Below are positions 44,802 to 52,411 of a DNA stretch of 64,000 nucleotides, in pieces (the stretch's first letter is position 1; each line of letters begins with the position of its first letter). The notes under the pieces are model-generated. The model was not told the DNA's origin and did no database searches. It saw only the letters and a list, made by a program, of their open reading frames with translations. Position numbers and translations under genes: made by a program. The stretch is from Calothrix parasitica NIES-267. GTDB taxonomy: Bacteria; Cyanobacteriota; Cyanobacteriia; Cyanobacteriales; Nostocaceae. Where the stretch lies: the NCBI RefSeq assembly GCF_002368095.1, contig NZ_AP018227.1, positions 4,551,782 to 4,615,781 on the forward strand, read 5' to 3'.

Positions 44802-46004
44802 ATGAAGTTATCTGCAAAACAATTGGCTGTTTCCCTTTCTTTAGTGGCAATTGGTGGTGGTGCAGGTTTATTGGGAAGTCGCTATCTGCCACAAAGCCGC
44901 TCTTATAATCAGTTTAAAAATGTTACAGTTGCTTTGCCTCCGGAAGCTGTTATCAATCGTCCAGTAGAAAAATCTGCTGGCAGTTCTCAAGGTGGTGAAA
45001 TGAATTTTATCGCTAGTGCAGTCCAGAAAACAGGTTCTGCGGTGGTGAGAATTAATGCTACTCGTAAAGTCGCCAATCCCCTTTCAAAAGCATTGAAAAA
45101 CCCTCTCTTACGTCGTTTTTTTGGAGAGGATGAGCAACCTTTTCCCCAAGAAAGAATTGAACGGGGTACTGGTTCAGGTTTTATTTTAAGTAATGATGGA
45201 AAGTTGTTGACTAATGCTCACGTTGTCTCAGATACGGATACCGTGCAGGTAACTCTTAAGGATGGTCGCACTTTTGAAGGTAAGGTAGTTGGTGTTGATA
45301 AAATCACTGATGTTGCTGTTGTTAAAATTCCTGCCGATAAGTTACCTAATGTCAAATTAGGAAGTTCTCGAAATCTGATTCCCGGACAATGGGCTATTGC
45401 GATTGGAAATCCTTTGGGTTTAGATAATACTGTCACAATTGGAATTATTAGCGCTACCGACCGTACTAGCGCTCAGGTAGGTGTTCCAGATAAAAGAGTT
45501 AGCTTTATTCAAACCGATGCTGCTATTAACCCAGGTAATTCTGGAGGACCTTTATTAAATTCCCAAGGTGAAGTGATTGGGGTAAATACTGCAATTCGTG
45601 CGGATGCTCAAGGTTTGGGTTTTGCGATTCCTATCGAAACAGCAGCTCGTATCGCAGATGAATTATTTACTAAAGGGAAAGTACAACATCCCTTCCTCGG
45701 TATCGAAATGGTGGATTTGACTCCTAACAAGAAAAAGCAGCTTTCTCAAGAAACATCGCTCAAATTAAAACAAGAAACTGGCATTCTAGTAAGAAGAGTC
45801 ACAGATGATTCCCCTGCAAAAGAAGCTGGATTGCTTCCTGGGGACATTATTGAAAAAATTAACAATCAACCCGTTAAATCTTCCGCTCAAGTACAAAAAC
45901 TCGTTGAATCTTCAACGGTGGGAGATATTCTACAAATTCAAGTTAAACGAGAAGGTAAACTTCAAACATTTAAAGTAGAGTCCGGAGTTTATCCACACAA
46001 ATAA
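44802..46004 (+). CDS. HtrA/Deg-type serine protease with PDZ
   Basis: The 400-residue exported protease has an N-terminal hydrophobic signal (LAVSLSLVAIGGGAGLLGSR) and a trypsin-like domain. The triad is visible: His in KLLTNAHVVSDTDTV, Asp in DKITDVAVVKI and Ser in NPGNSGGPLLNSQG. One PDZ domain follows (LVRRVTDDSPAKEAGLLPGD). Cyanobacterial HhoA, HhoB and HtrA share this architecture; I cannot tell which one. It works in the periplasm or lumen in protein quality control under light and heat stress. It is transcribed alone. Confidence 0.95.
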   Translation: MKLSAKQLAVSLSLVAIGGGAGLLGSRYLPQSRSYNQFKNVTVALPPEAVINRPVEKSAGSSQGGEMNFIASAVQKTGSAVVRINATRKVANPLSKALKNPLLRRFFGEDEQPFPQERIERGTGSGFILSNDGKLLTNAHVVSDTDTVQVTLKDGRTFEGKVVGVDKITDVAVVKIPADKLPNVKLGSSRNLIPGQWAIAIGNPLGLDNTVTIGIISATDRTSAQVGVPDKRVSFIQTDAAINPGNSGGPLLNSQGEVIGVNTAIRADAQGLGFAIPIETAARIADELFTKGKVQHPFLGIEMVDLTPNKKKQLSQETSLKLKQETGILVRRVTDDSPAKEAGLLPGDIIEKINNQPVKSSAQVQKLVESSTVGDILQIQVKREGKLQTFKVESGVYPHK

Positions 46005-46229
46005 ATAAACAAGCAAACAAACTAACAAATTAATAGGGATTCTGGAAAAAATTATTAACAAATCCTCAACCTCACCTACAAATTGCTATTCTCCTAAAGG
46101 AGAGTAGTTAAGAGTTAAGAGTTAAGAGTCAGTTAACAATCACCGGTTTCCAGAAATTACAGTTTATAGTAATTACTGGTAAGCCGTAAATTGACTAACT
46201 TTTCTCATAACTCATAACGTCAAATTAGG

Positions 46230-46580
46230 TTATTTGTTAGTTAAATTATCCAAATTCATCCTTTGTTCCATTTGTCGCAGGAAATACCCCGTCATCATTG
46301 CTGAAGCTAAAAGTCCAGCAAGATTATCCCTGTCTGTTGTCACCTGGACGTTAAAATTTGCTGGGGGTAACATTCCTACAAGCCCTTGGACGTTTTGCGA
46401 AATGATTTGTTTAATTTCGGGGCTGACAGACTGGGCTACACGTGCTAAAACTTCGGGAGGTTGATGTTCAAGATATTTGAGCAACTGATTGGGGTTTTCC
46501 TCAAGGTTGTCAAAAATATTTTGATTCGGGTGTTGCTCGAAGTTATCGTTCAAAAAGTCGGGATCAAACACCATTGGCAA
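46230..46580 (-). CDS. DUF760 family protein
   Basis: The 116-residue protein has the DUF760 signature: NPNQLLKYLEHQPPEVLARV, then VSPEIKQIISQNVQGLVGML and a C-terminal LAGLLASAMMTGYFLRQMEQ. The family occurs in cyanobacteria and chloroplasts, and the function is not established. It lies 203 bp downstream of scpB on the same strand. Confidence 0.88.
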   Translation of the reverse strand: MPMVFDPDFLNDNFEQHPNQNIFDNLEENPNQLLKYLEHQPPEVLARVAQSVSPEIKQIISQNVQGLVGMLPPANFNVQVTTDRDNLAGLLASAMMTGYFLRQMEQRMNLDNLTNK

Positions 46581-46783
46581 TTATTTTCGCTGTTGTTGCT
46601 AATTCTACTGTAAACCATCCTTTGAGCATGATGCACCTTGACCCCGCCCAAATCATAGGGTAAACACAATTTTTATATACTGCTATATTCGAGACTCCAA
46701 CAAAGTTTGAGCTATTTTATTCAGCACAAAGCATAATCTACTTTTTTCTATTTATTTATAGTTTGAGATAGTTCAATAAATTT

Positions 46784-47329
46784 TTAAGCAGTTTCTGCTG
46801 CGGTTGGAGTAGCTGGTTGTAATTCCAATTCAAGCTGTTGTTGCTTCTTGAAATTGGTAAAAGGTTGGGGTAACTGGTCTATTTGGAAATACTGATGAAA
46901 TTTTGGGGTAACTTGCAGAGAAAAAGAACGAGAATCTCCACTACGTCGTTTGCGGACAAAACCTTGTTCTACCAATTCCGGAACGTGTTGATACGCTCCC
47001 GAACCTCGTAGGTTAATTAAATCGCTTTGCAGCATCGGACTATTAAGAGCAATCGCAGCCAAAGTACGTAAAGCTCCCACACCCAATTCCACCGGAATTA
47101 GAGTTTGTACCAAATCGTGAAAATCCGACCGTAATTGCAAACTGTAACCCTTAGAAGTTTCCACAACCTCCAAAGCGCTATCTCGACGAGCATAATCATC
47201 AACTAATTCTATTATTCCTTCCTCCGCAGTGGCGCGATCGCACTTTGCATAATCCGCGATTTCCCCAATAGACATGGGTTTTCCCTTCAAATACAAAATC
47301 GCCTCAATCTTTGACGCTGCTACAATCAT
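46784..47329 (-). CDS. scpB: Segregation and condensation protein B
   Basis: The 181-residue protein has the paired winged-helix layout of ScpB: IEAILYLKGKPMSIGEIADY at the start, a central VELGVGALRTLAAIALNSPM and LINLRGSGAYQHVPELVEQG. ScpB works with ScpA and SMC to organise and segregate chromosomes. The C-terminal Gln/Pro-rich tail is extra to the core. A HIP1 octamer lies at 47234-47241. scpA and smc are not in the window. DUF760 follows on the same strand. Confidence 0.93.
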   Translation of the reverse strand: MIVAASKIEAILYLKGKPMSIGEIADYAKCDRATAEEGIIELVDDYARRDSALEVVETSKGYSLQLRSDFHDLVQTLIPVELGVGALRTLAAIALNSPMLQSDLINLRGSGAYQHVPELVEQGFVRKRRSGDSRSFSLQVTPKFHQYFQIDQLPQPFTNFKKQQQLELELQPATPTAAETA

Positions 47330-47460
47330 CTTTTATCAATCCCGTCTTCAAGAGTTAATCGCAACGGACAAAGCACAACTCAAGAAAATACACTAGCAAG
47401 TTGGCACGGATAATACCATTTTGATAATTTAATGTCAACAGGGAAATTGGGGATTGGGGA

Positions 47461-47560
47461 TAGTTAGGAGTTAGGAATTAGGAGTTAGGAATTGTAGTGG
47501 GAGCGTCTCCCTCCCTTTAAATATCAACCAATTACCAATTACCAATTACCAATTACTAAT
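47461..47560. repeat. Heptamer tracts TTAGGAG and TACCAAT
   Basis: Two runs, TAGTTAGGAGTTAGGAATTA (about 47461-47496) and repeated ATTACCA (about 47526-47557), are separated by a GGAGCGTCTCC palindrome. They lie between scpB and ispD. Confidence 0.6.
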
Positions 47561-47598
47561 GCCCCATTCCCAATTACTAATACCCAATCCCCAATCCC

Positions 47599-48279
47599 CT
47601 ATTTTCGATTTTTCAAAATAAACTCTGCAATTGCTAAATCCTGGGGGGTGGTAATTTTCAAATTAGATTCTTCCCCTGGGACTATTAATACTTCTAAACC
47701 GCATTTTTCAAATAAGGCAGCATCATCTGTGACCTCCCAACCTTTACTGACGGCTTCTTGATGGCATTGTTTTAACAACTTGACATCAAAACCTTGGGGG
47801 GTTTGTGCTGCCCATAACTGCCTTCGGTCGGGTGTCGATTGAATTATATTATTGTCGTTTACAACTTTAATTGTGTCCTTAACTGGGACTGCGGCAATCA
47901 AACCGCTAGTTCTACCGAGAGTTTCGGTACAAGAATCAAATAGACTTGGCGTGGCAAGACATCTTGCTCCATCATGAATTAACACTTGCTCTGCTTGAGA
48001 TGGCAATGCCCCCAAGCCATTGTAAACTGATTCTTGACGAGTAGAACCACCTTTAATCAATTTAACTGGTTTATCTAAATTCAACTCACCTAAAATATTC
48101 TCAAAATCTTGCCAATCGTCTGGCTGAGAAATGATTCCAATCCAATCGATACGATTAGATTCAGTCGCTGCTTTTATCGTCCAGCCAATAATTGATTGTC
48201 CTAGCAAATTCAACAGCAGCTTATTACGGTTACTCCCCATTCTTCTGCCACTTCCCGCAGCAGGAATTAATAAATACAC
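47599..48279 (-). CDS. ispD: 2-C-methyl-D-erythritol 4-phosphate cytidylyltransferase
   Basis: The enzyme makes CDP-ME from MEP and CTP in the MEP isoprenoid pathway. Motifs are LIPAAGSGRRMGSNRNKLLL (CTP loop), VLIHDGARCLATPSLFD, AAVPVKDTIK, LWAAQTPQGFD, VTDDAALFEKCG, and a GEESNLKITTPQDLAIAEFI end. I start it at a GTG (48279) with an AAGGA ribosome site 8-9 nt upstream, giving 226 residues, the family length. An open frame extends 40 codons further to an ATG, but that part is encoded by low-complexity G-rich DNA and reads as Ser/Pro/Leu-rich noise. Confidence 0.93.
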   Translation of the reverse strand: MYLLIPAAGSGRRMGSNRNKLLLNLLGQSIIGWTIKAATESNRIDWIGIISQPDDWQDFENILGELNLDKPVKLIKGGSTRQESVYNGLGALPSQAEQVLIHDGARCLATPSLFDSCTETLGRTSGLIAAVPVKDTIKVVNDNNIIQSTPDRRQLWAAQTPQGFDVKLLKQCHQEAVSKGWEVTDDAALFEKCGLEVLIVPGEESNLKITTPQDLAIAEFILKNRK

Positions 48280-48417
48280 TTCAATGAATCCTTTTTTTGA
48301 TTGATAATCTCTCTTTATCACATCTTGGTGGGGAGGGGGACAAAGGGATAGGGAGCTAGGGAGACAAGGGGAGAGGGGGGACAAGGAGAAGAAAAGCAAC
48401 TTATAATTTTTAACTTC

Positions 48418-48480
48418 TACCCATTACCCATTACCTATTACCCATTACCAATTCCCAATTACCAATTCTCAATTACTCAT
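48418..48480. repeat. Heptamer tract (TACCCAT / TACCAAT)
   Basis: About eight imperfect units of CATTACC / AATTACC occur upstream of the glycosyltransferase gene. They match the tracts at 33066 and 47526. Confidence 0.65.
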
Positions 48481-48521
48481 CTTCCCCTAAAATAAGTAGC
48501 CAGTAATCTTAAATAAACAAT

Positions 48522-49463
48522 ATGCGAATAGTAGCCCTCGTTCCTGGTGGAATAGGCGAACAAATTTTATTCTTTCCTACTTTAGATAGTCTGAAGCGGA
48601 AGTACAATACGTCTACGATTGATGTGGTGTGCGAACCTTCCTCGAAGGCTGCTTACCGGGTGAGTAAGTCTGTTTCGTCGGTTTCTACTTTTGATTTTGA
48701 TGACCGCAATAGTATGGCTGATTGGGGTAACTTAATCGGTGTGATTCGCGATAAGGAATATGATGTGGCGATTACTTCGTCACAAAGCTGGTTTACTGGT
48801 TTGCTGTTGTGGTTGACTGGTATTAATACGCGGGTTGGTTTTCAGGGAAATGCTTCTATGTTTTTCAACCGTGTTGTGGCTCGAAATGAAAAACAGTACG
48901 CTGCTCGGACTTACCACAATTTGCTTGAAGGGTTGGGAATTAATTCTACTTGTCCGGAATTAGCTCTCAATGTACCAAAACCAGATATTGATTGGGCAAA
49001 TTCAGAACAATTGCGCTTGGGAGTCAAAGATACGGGCTACATTTTGGTTTACGGTAGCTCTGGTGATACTGATACTTCCTATCCTGTGGAAAAATGGCTA
49101 TCTGTAATTAAAGATTTTAAAGAAAAACAGCCAGATATGCCGATATTGATTATTTCTCAACCTGATAATCAAGTTTTTGTGAATACTGTTTTGGCAGCGG
49201 TACCAGATATTAAGGAAATTCTCATCGATAATATTGGTAAACTAGCGGCTACGATTGCGGGGGCCAATTTATTGTTGTGTACTTCAAGTCCTACGATGCA
49301 GCTTGCTGTAGCAGTACAAACTTACACTATTGCTTTATTCGGCTCCACCGAACCAACGAAATTACTACCTAAAAGCGATAAATTTCTTGCCATAAAATCT
49401 CCTACTGGCTCAATAAACGATATTGCACCAGCAACTATTTTGGAAAAAGTTTGGCAGGGTTAA
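48522..49463 (+). CDS. Glycosyltransferase family 9 (heptosyltransferase-like)
   Basis: The 313-residue protein is a GT-B enzyme of family 9. It opens with ALVPGGIGEQILFFPTLDSL (the GxGD-like loop), has TGINTRVGFQG in the middle, a second Rossmann half starting at YILVYGSSGDTDTSYPVEKW, and ends with CTSSPTMQLAVAVQTYTIAL and FGSTEPTK. Members add heptose or other sugars to lipopolysaccharide core. Cyanobacteria lack classical heptose cores, so the sugar is uncertain. A terminator follows at 49520. Confidence 0.88.
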   Translation: MRIVALVPGGIGEQILFFPTLDSLKRKYNTSTIDVVCEPSSKAAYRVSKSVSSVSTFDFDDRNSMADWGNLIGVIRDKEYDVAITSSQSWFTGLLLWLTGINTRVGFQGNASMFFNRVVARNEKQYAARTYHNLLEGLGINSTCPELALNVPKPDIDWANSEQLRLGVKDTGYILVYGSSGDTDTSYPVEKWLSVIKDFKEKQPDMPILIISQPDNQVFVNTVLAAVPDIKEILIDNIGKLAATIAGANLLLCTSSPTMQLAVAVQTYTIALFGSTEPTKLLPKSDKFLAIKSPTGSINDIAPATILEKVWQG

Positions 49464-49519
49464 CTCAAAAAAATTCTAGAATGCGGATAGTGGCCCAAAG
49501 AAAAATTTAATAGAATCTA

Positions 49520-49560
49520 TAGCACCGGGTATCAAAAAACTATCTGGTGCTATCTTTTTT
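49520..49560 (+). terminator. Terminator of the GT9 gene
   Basis: TAGCACC and GGTGCTA form a 7-bp stem followed by TCTTTTTTTT. It lies about 57 bp after the stop codon. Confidence 0.7.
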
Positions 49561-49623
49561 TACCTACTTGATAAGCAATAATTATTTTAGTTATGCAATT
49601 AATATCAAACTACTATTTGTTTT

Positions 49624-49637
49624 GTAGCTTGCAATAC
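49624..49637. promoter_or_regulatory. NtcA-like palindrome 1 (GTA-N8-TAC)
   Basis: It reads TTTGTAGCTTGCAATACAAAT, i.e. GTA, 8 nt, TAC, with AT-rich flanks symmetrical on both sides. It is nearly the same as palindrome 2, 208 bp away. GTAN8TAC is the binding consensus of the nitrogen regulator NtcA. No operon start lies within the usual distance, so the target is unclear. Confidence 0.4.
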
Positions 49638-49831
49638 AAATACTCTTAAAACATTAAATCATTAGTATAAAAATTTGTCGCGGAAGCTGTATTTTAGTTA
49701 ATATTATTCTACGTCAAATGTAATTAATTTTATTTTATACCCCAGTTAAGCATCAAATAATATTGATACAATAATTTATATTCGATTGCGATAAAATTAT
49801 GTTTTAATAAAAAACCCAGTTAAAAATATTT

Positions 49832-49845
49832 GTAGCTTTGAATAC
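49832..49845. promoter_or_regulatory. NtcA-like palindrome 2 (GTA-N8-TAC)
   Basis: ATTTGTA, 8 nt, TACAAAT: a perfect 7-bp dyad in the GTAN8TAC form. A TACTTT (TAnnnT) hexamer occurs 18 nt downstream on the plus strand, somewhat closer than the usual 22 nt of class II NtcA promoters. Confidence 0.4.
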
Positions 49846-50746
49846 AAATAAGTTATTTACGAATACTTTGTGACTCGAAGTAAGGATACTTTAACAGACA
49901 GTTTGAAAATGATTAAATCAGGGCATTATTACATCAAAATGTATCAAACTTTAAATTCAACCAAACCTCTTAAAACCATATATATCAGCACTTACCGCCT
50001 CTTAAGGGGTTGAACCCCTCAATATAAAAACAGAAGTATCTATTAAGCTGAAAAACCTAGTCCAAATTTTTCTTGAAAACAATCATATTTTTTATTTTCA
50101 AGAGTAAAAGCTTGGTAGCTTTAAGTTCTAATTGTTTAGCAAAATACATTTAATTACAACATGAATAGCTAACAAAGTATTTTTTCGCTAAGAGTAAATT
50201 TGCTTGCCGTCTACGAGCCGGTTAACGTCAAGATTAATCCGGTTTTAGAAAAAAAATAATTTTTTTTTGGTCAGAATGTTAGTTTCATATCATTTCTGGG
50301 AATGATAAATCAGAAGTCTAAAAAAAGGGCATACATCTTAACCCCAACTTAAACTTAAAGTCATCACAAGTCGCGATTCGCTACTACCGAGATGACTAAG
50401 TTATTCAAGTTGCTAATAGTAAAAAACTATTGCAGTTAACTTGTCATATTGAAACTTACTACTTAGAACGGAAAGGCTTTGTAACTTAACAGCTAGTTTG
50501 AAGTTTTGTAACCTTTATGAGCTAATGTCCAATGGAAACGATGTGAAATATTTATTGTTAGCAAATGATGGTCAAAAAGCAGACAAATTTAACCATCAAA
50601 TAGGCAATTGATACAAACACTATTCCTTGTGAAAGATGTATTGATAGAGGTAAAAGCGTTAAATTCTTTTGCATGAACTTCTCTCAAGCTGTTAAGTGGG
50701 TGAAATCACCTTTGGAAATGATTAACTAAATATAAGGAAAGAAATA

Positions 50747-51517
50747 ATGGCAATTCGCTTACATAGCTTTGTTATCACTAAAAAACGTTATATCCAAATA
50801 GAAACTCAGCCTCATCATCTCACAGGTATTTATAAAAAAATCATGGATTCCTCGCGGAGTATACCATTATGGCAATTTAGCGATACGGAAAGTGCATATT
50901 ACGAAAGTGAAGAAGATGGAACCATGACATTTTTTCAAGCTGTAAGTAGCGATACAGCTAGTCCTGGAATTTGGACTTACATGGTATATGACTGTCCTGA
51001 AGGTGAAGAAGGAGTGTTTACTGACTCTAGATTTAATACAAGCATTCAAACTTTAAAAGAACTGTTTGCTGGTAAGAAAATAGAAGTATCGGCTTCAGAT
51101 ATTTATGAATATTTAGAATATAGATATAGTAATGGTGATTGTTTAGATATATATCTTCCTGATAGTTGGAATAAATTAATAGCGCATAAAATAGCGGATG
51201 TTTTGTTTGAAGAATATAAAGGATTTAACTCTACGTCTGTATTTGCAGAAGGTGCGGGGAAGCGTTACGCACAAACAATTTTAGATGAATTTATCCAAGC
51301 TGGTGAAAGAATTATACAAAACGGCGGTAATATAGAAGACTTTGAATCAGCGCAATTCGATATTTTGAATAAAACAAGTATCGATGGTATGGCTAAATTA
51401 ATTGTTGAATATAACGACTATCGTATTTGGCAAGCAGCTTTACCAAGTAAATCAAAATCTGTAGAGTATGCTTTTAAGACAGCTTTGAGTCTTATATCGC
51501 GCATTCAACAAGATTAA
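50747..51517 (+). CDS. Hypothetical protein, 256 residues
   Basis: I recognise no family. The start is backed by an AAGGAAAGAA ribosome site 3-12 nt before the ATG. The protein is soluble and acidic. It has an N-terminal mixed alpha/beta part (RLHSFVITKKRYIQIETQPH; SAYYESEEDGTMTFFQAV) and a helical C-terminal half (YAQTILDEFIQAGERIIQNG; YAFKTALSLISRIQQ). It follows the longest unexplained upstream region of this part of the window and is followed by a strong terminator, so it is probably a single-gene transcript. Confidence 0.65.
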   Translation: MAIRLHSFVITKKRYIQIETQPHHLTGIYKKIMDSSRSIPLWQFSDTESAYYESEEDGTMTFFQAVSSDTASPGIWTYMVYDCPEGEEGVFTDSRFNTSIQTLKELFAGKKIEVSASDIYEYLEYRYSNGDCLDIYLPDSWNKLIAHKIADVLFEEYKGFNSTSVFAEGAGKRYAQTILDEFIQAGERIIQNGGNIEDFESAQFDILNKTSIDGMAKLIVEYNDYRIWQAALPSKSKSVEYAFKTALSLISRIQQD

Positions 51518-51558
51518 TATATTATTTTCAATACAAACTATAATAATTAACGATATAT

Positions 51559-51594
51559 AAAAAGCCCGGTTTTTCACAAGAAACCGGGCTTTTT
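51559..51594. terminator. Strong bidirectional terminator
   Basis: AAAAAGCCCGGTTT and AAACCGGGCTTTTT form a perfect 14-bp stem with an 8-nt loop. It has an A run on the left and a T run on the right, so it can work on both strands. It is placed between the convergent 50747 gene and crr6. Confidence 0.9.
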
Positions 51595-51598
51595 ATTT

Positions 51599-52072
51599 TC
51601 AAAGCATTGCAAATAGCTCATCATCCAAGTCATAACCGAGTAACTTTGCCATTGACTTAATTCTGGATTGACTCGGAATATTGTGTTTTTCCAACCAATC
51701 TTTCAAAAGAAAAGTTTTTTGCATCAGAAAAATTTCTAAAGCTTCAGGATTGTATTGAATACCTTCTTTAGAACTAAACTGATGTGGGACTAACATTGCA
51801 GCATAGCGGACAAACTCTCCAGACTGCCAATCTAATAAAAATGGTAGCCAAGGGTATTTTGCATCCAAGCGAATAAACCACAATCGTACTTCTGGAACTT
51901 CCGAAAGTTCTCTTGGGTCTCCAGATTCTAATTCGTATTGAATATCCAAGCGCAGTTGCTGTTCGGTTGATGCAATGTTTTCTTCCGCAAGAATTTTATC
52001 AATTGCTGTTGTCGCGGGTGACAAATCTAAGCTGTTAATGGAGCTACTAGGAATTGCAATAGTTACAGTCAT
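51599..52072 (-). CDS. crr6: CRR6-type NdhI maturation factor
   Basis: The 157-residue protein matches the CRR6 (DUF1817) family: LDAKYPWLPFLLDWQSGEFV, RYAAMLVPHQFSSKEGIQYN and PEALEIFLMQKTFLLKDWLE. CRR6 assists assembly of the NdhI subunit of the photosynthetic NDH-1 complex in chloroplasts and cyanobacteria. It acts in the cytosol or at the thylakoid face. This family supports the cyanobacterial origin of the window. It is transcribed alone towards the shared terminator. Confidence 0.88.
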   Translation of the reverse strand: MTVTIAIPSSSINSLDLSPATTAIDKILAEENIASTEQQLRLDIQYELESGDPRELSEVPEVRLWFIRLDAKYPWLPFLLDWQSGEFVRYAAMLVPHQFSSKEGIQYNPEALEIFLMQKTFLLKDWLEKHNIPSQSRIKSMAKLLGYDLDDELFAML

Positions 52073-52191
52073 CTATAAGTAAAAGGTAAAAGGTAATAGG
52101 TTTATATATTAAAGGTAATAAGCAGCAGAGTGAAGAAGAAATATAGCACTTTTTATCTGAGAATAATACACTTCGATTAACCTCACCCCTT

Positions 52192-52376
52192 CCCCTCTCC
52201 TTATTAAAGCTACCGTGTACACACAAGTACTCTAAATTGCTTTCATAGTGTTTAGATCCCCCTATATCCCCTTAAAAAGGGGGACTTTAATTCAGATTCC
52301 CCACTTTTTAAGGGGGGTTAGGGGGGATCTACGAGATGTGTGTACACAGTAGCAGTAGTCTTATTAAAGAGAGGGG
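52192..52376. repeat. Small hairpin repeat split by an insertion
   Basis: CCCCTCTC (52192-52199) and GAGAGGGG (52369-52376) are the two arms of the hairpin type seen intact at 26511. Between them lie 10-bp direct repeats CTTATTAAAG (52200-52209, 52360-52369) flanking an inserted element. Confidence 0.7.
52210..52359. mobile_element. MITE-like insertion (150 bp) with a 10-bp duplication
   Basis: Inverted ends GCTACCGTGTACACAC (52209-52224) and GTGTGTACACAGTAGC (52338-52353) match with one mismatch. The inside holds C-run/G-run hairpins (GATCCCCCTATATCCCC ... GGGGGGATC). It is flanked by CTTATTAAAG direct repeats. The right end has a few extra bases (AGTAGT) beyond the inverted repeat, so the exact boundary is uncertain. 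Confidence 0.65.
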
Positions 52377-52411
52377 TATTTAGCAATTACCCATTACCTA
52401 TTACCCTTAAC

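Larger units (their letters stand above)
49464..50746. other. Gene-poor region, 1.28 kb
   Basis: Beyond the terminator at 49520, it contains two GTA-N8-TAC palindromes (49624-49637, 49832-49845), a 15-nt palindrome AGGGGTTGAACCCCT at 50005-50019, and a coding-like scrap near 50200-50260 (reads LLAVYEPVNVKINPVLEKK, stop). The rest has no recognisable gene. It is long enough for a regulatory RNA or for a long leader of the 50747 gene, but neither can be confirmed. Confidence 0.4.

Noticed and set aside
48280-48399. N-terminal extension of IspD to an upstream ATG
   Set aside because: The extra 40 residues are low-complexity from G-rich DNA; the GTG at 48279 has a ribosome site and gives the family length.
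50173-50259. Coding-like peptide ending VNVKINPVLEKK in the 1.28-kb gap
   Set aside because: It has no plausible start or ribosome site and is only about 28 codons; kept as a note, not called as a gene.
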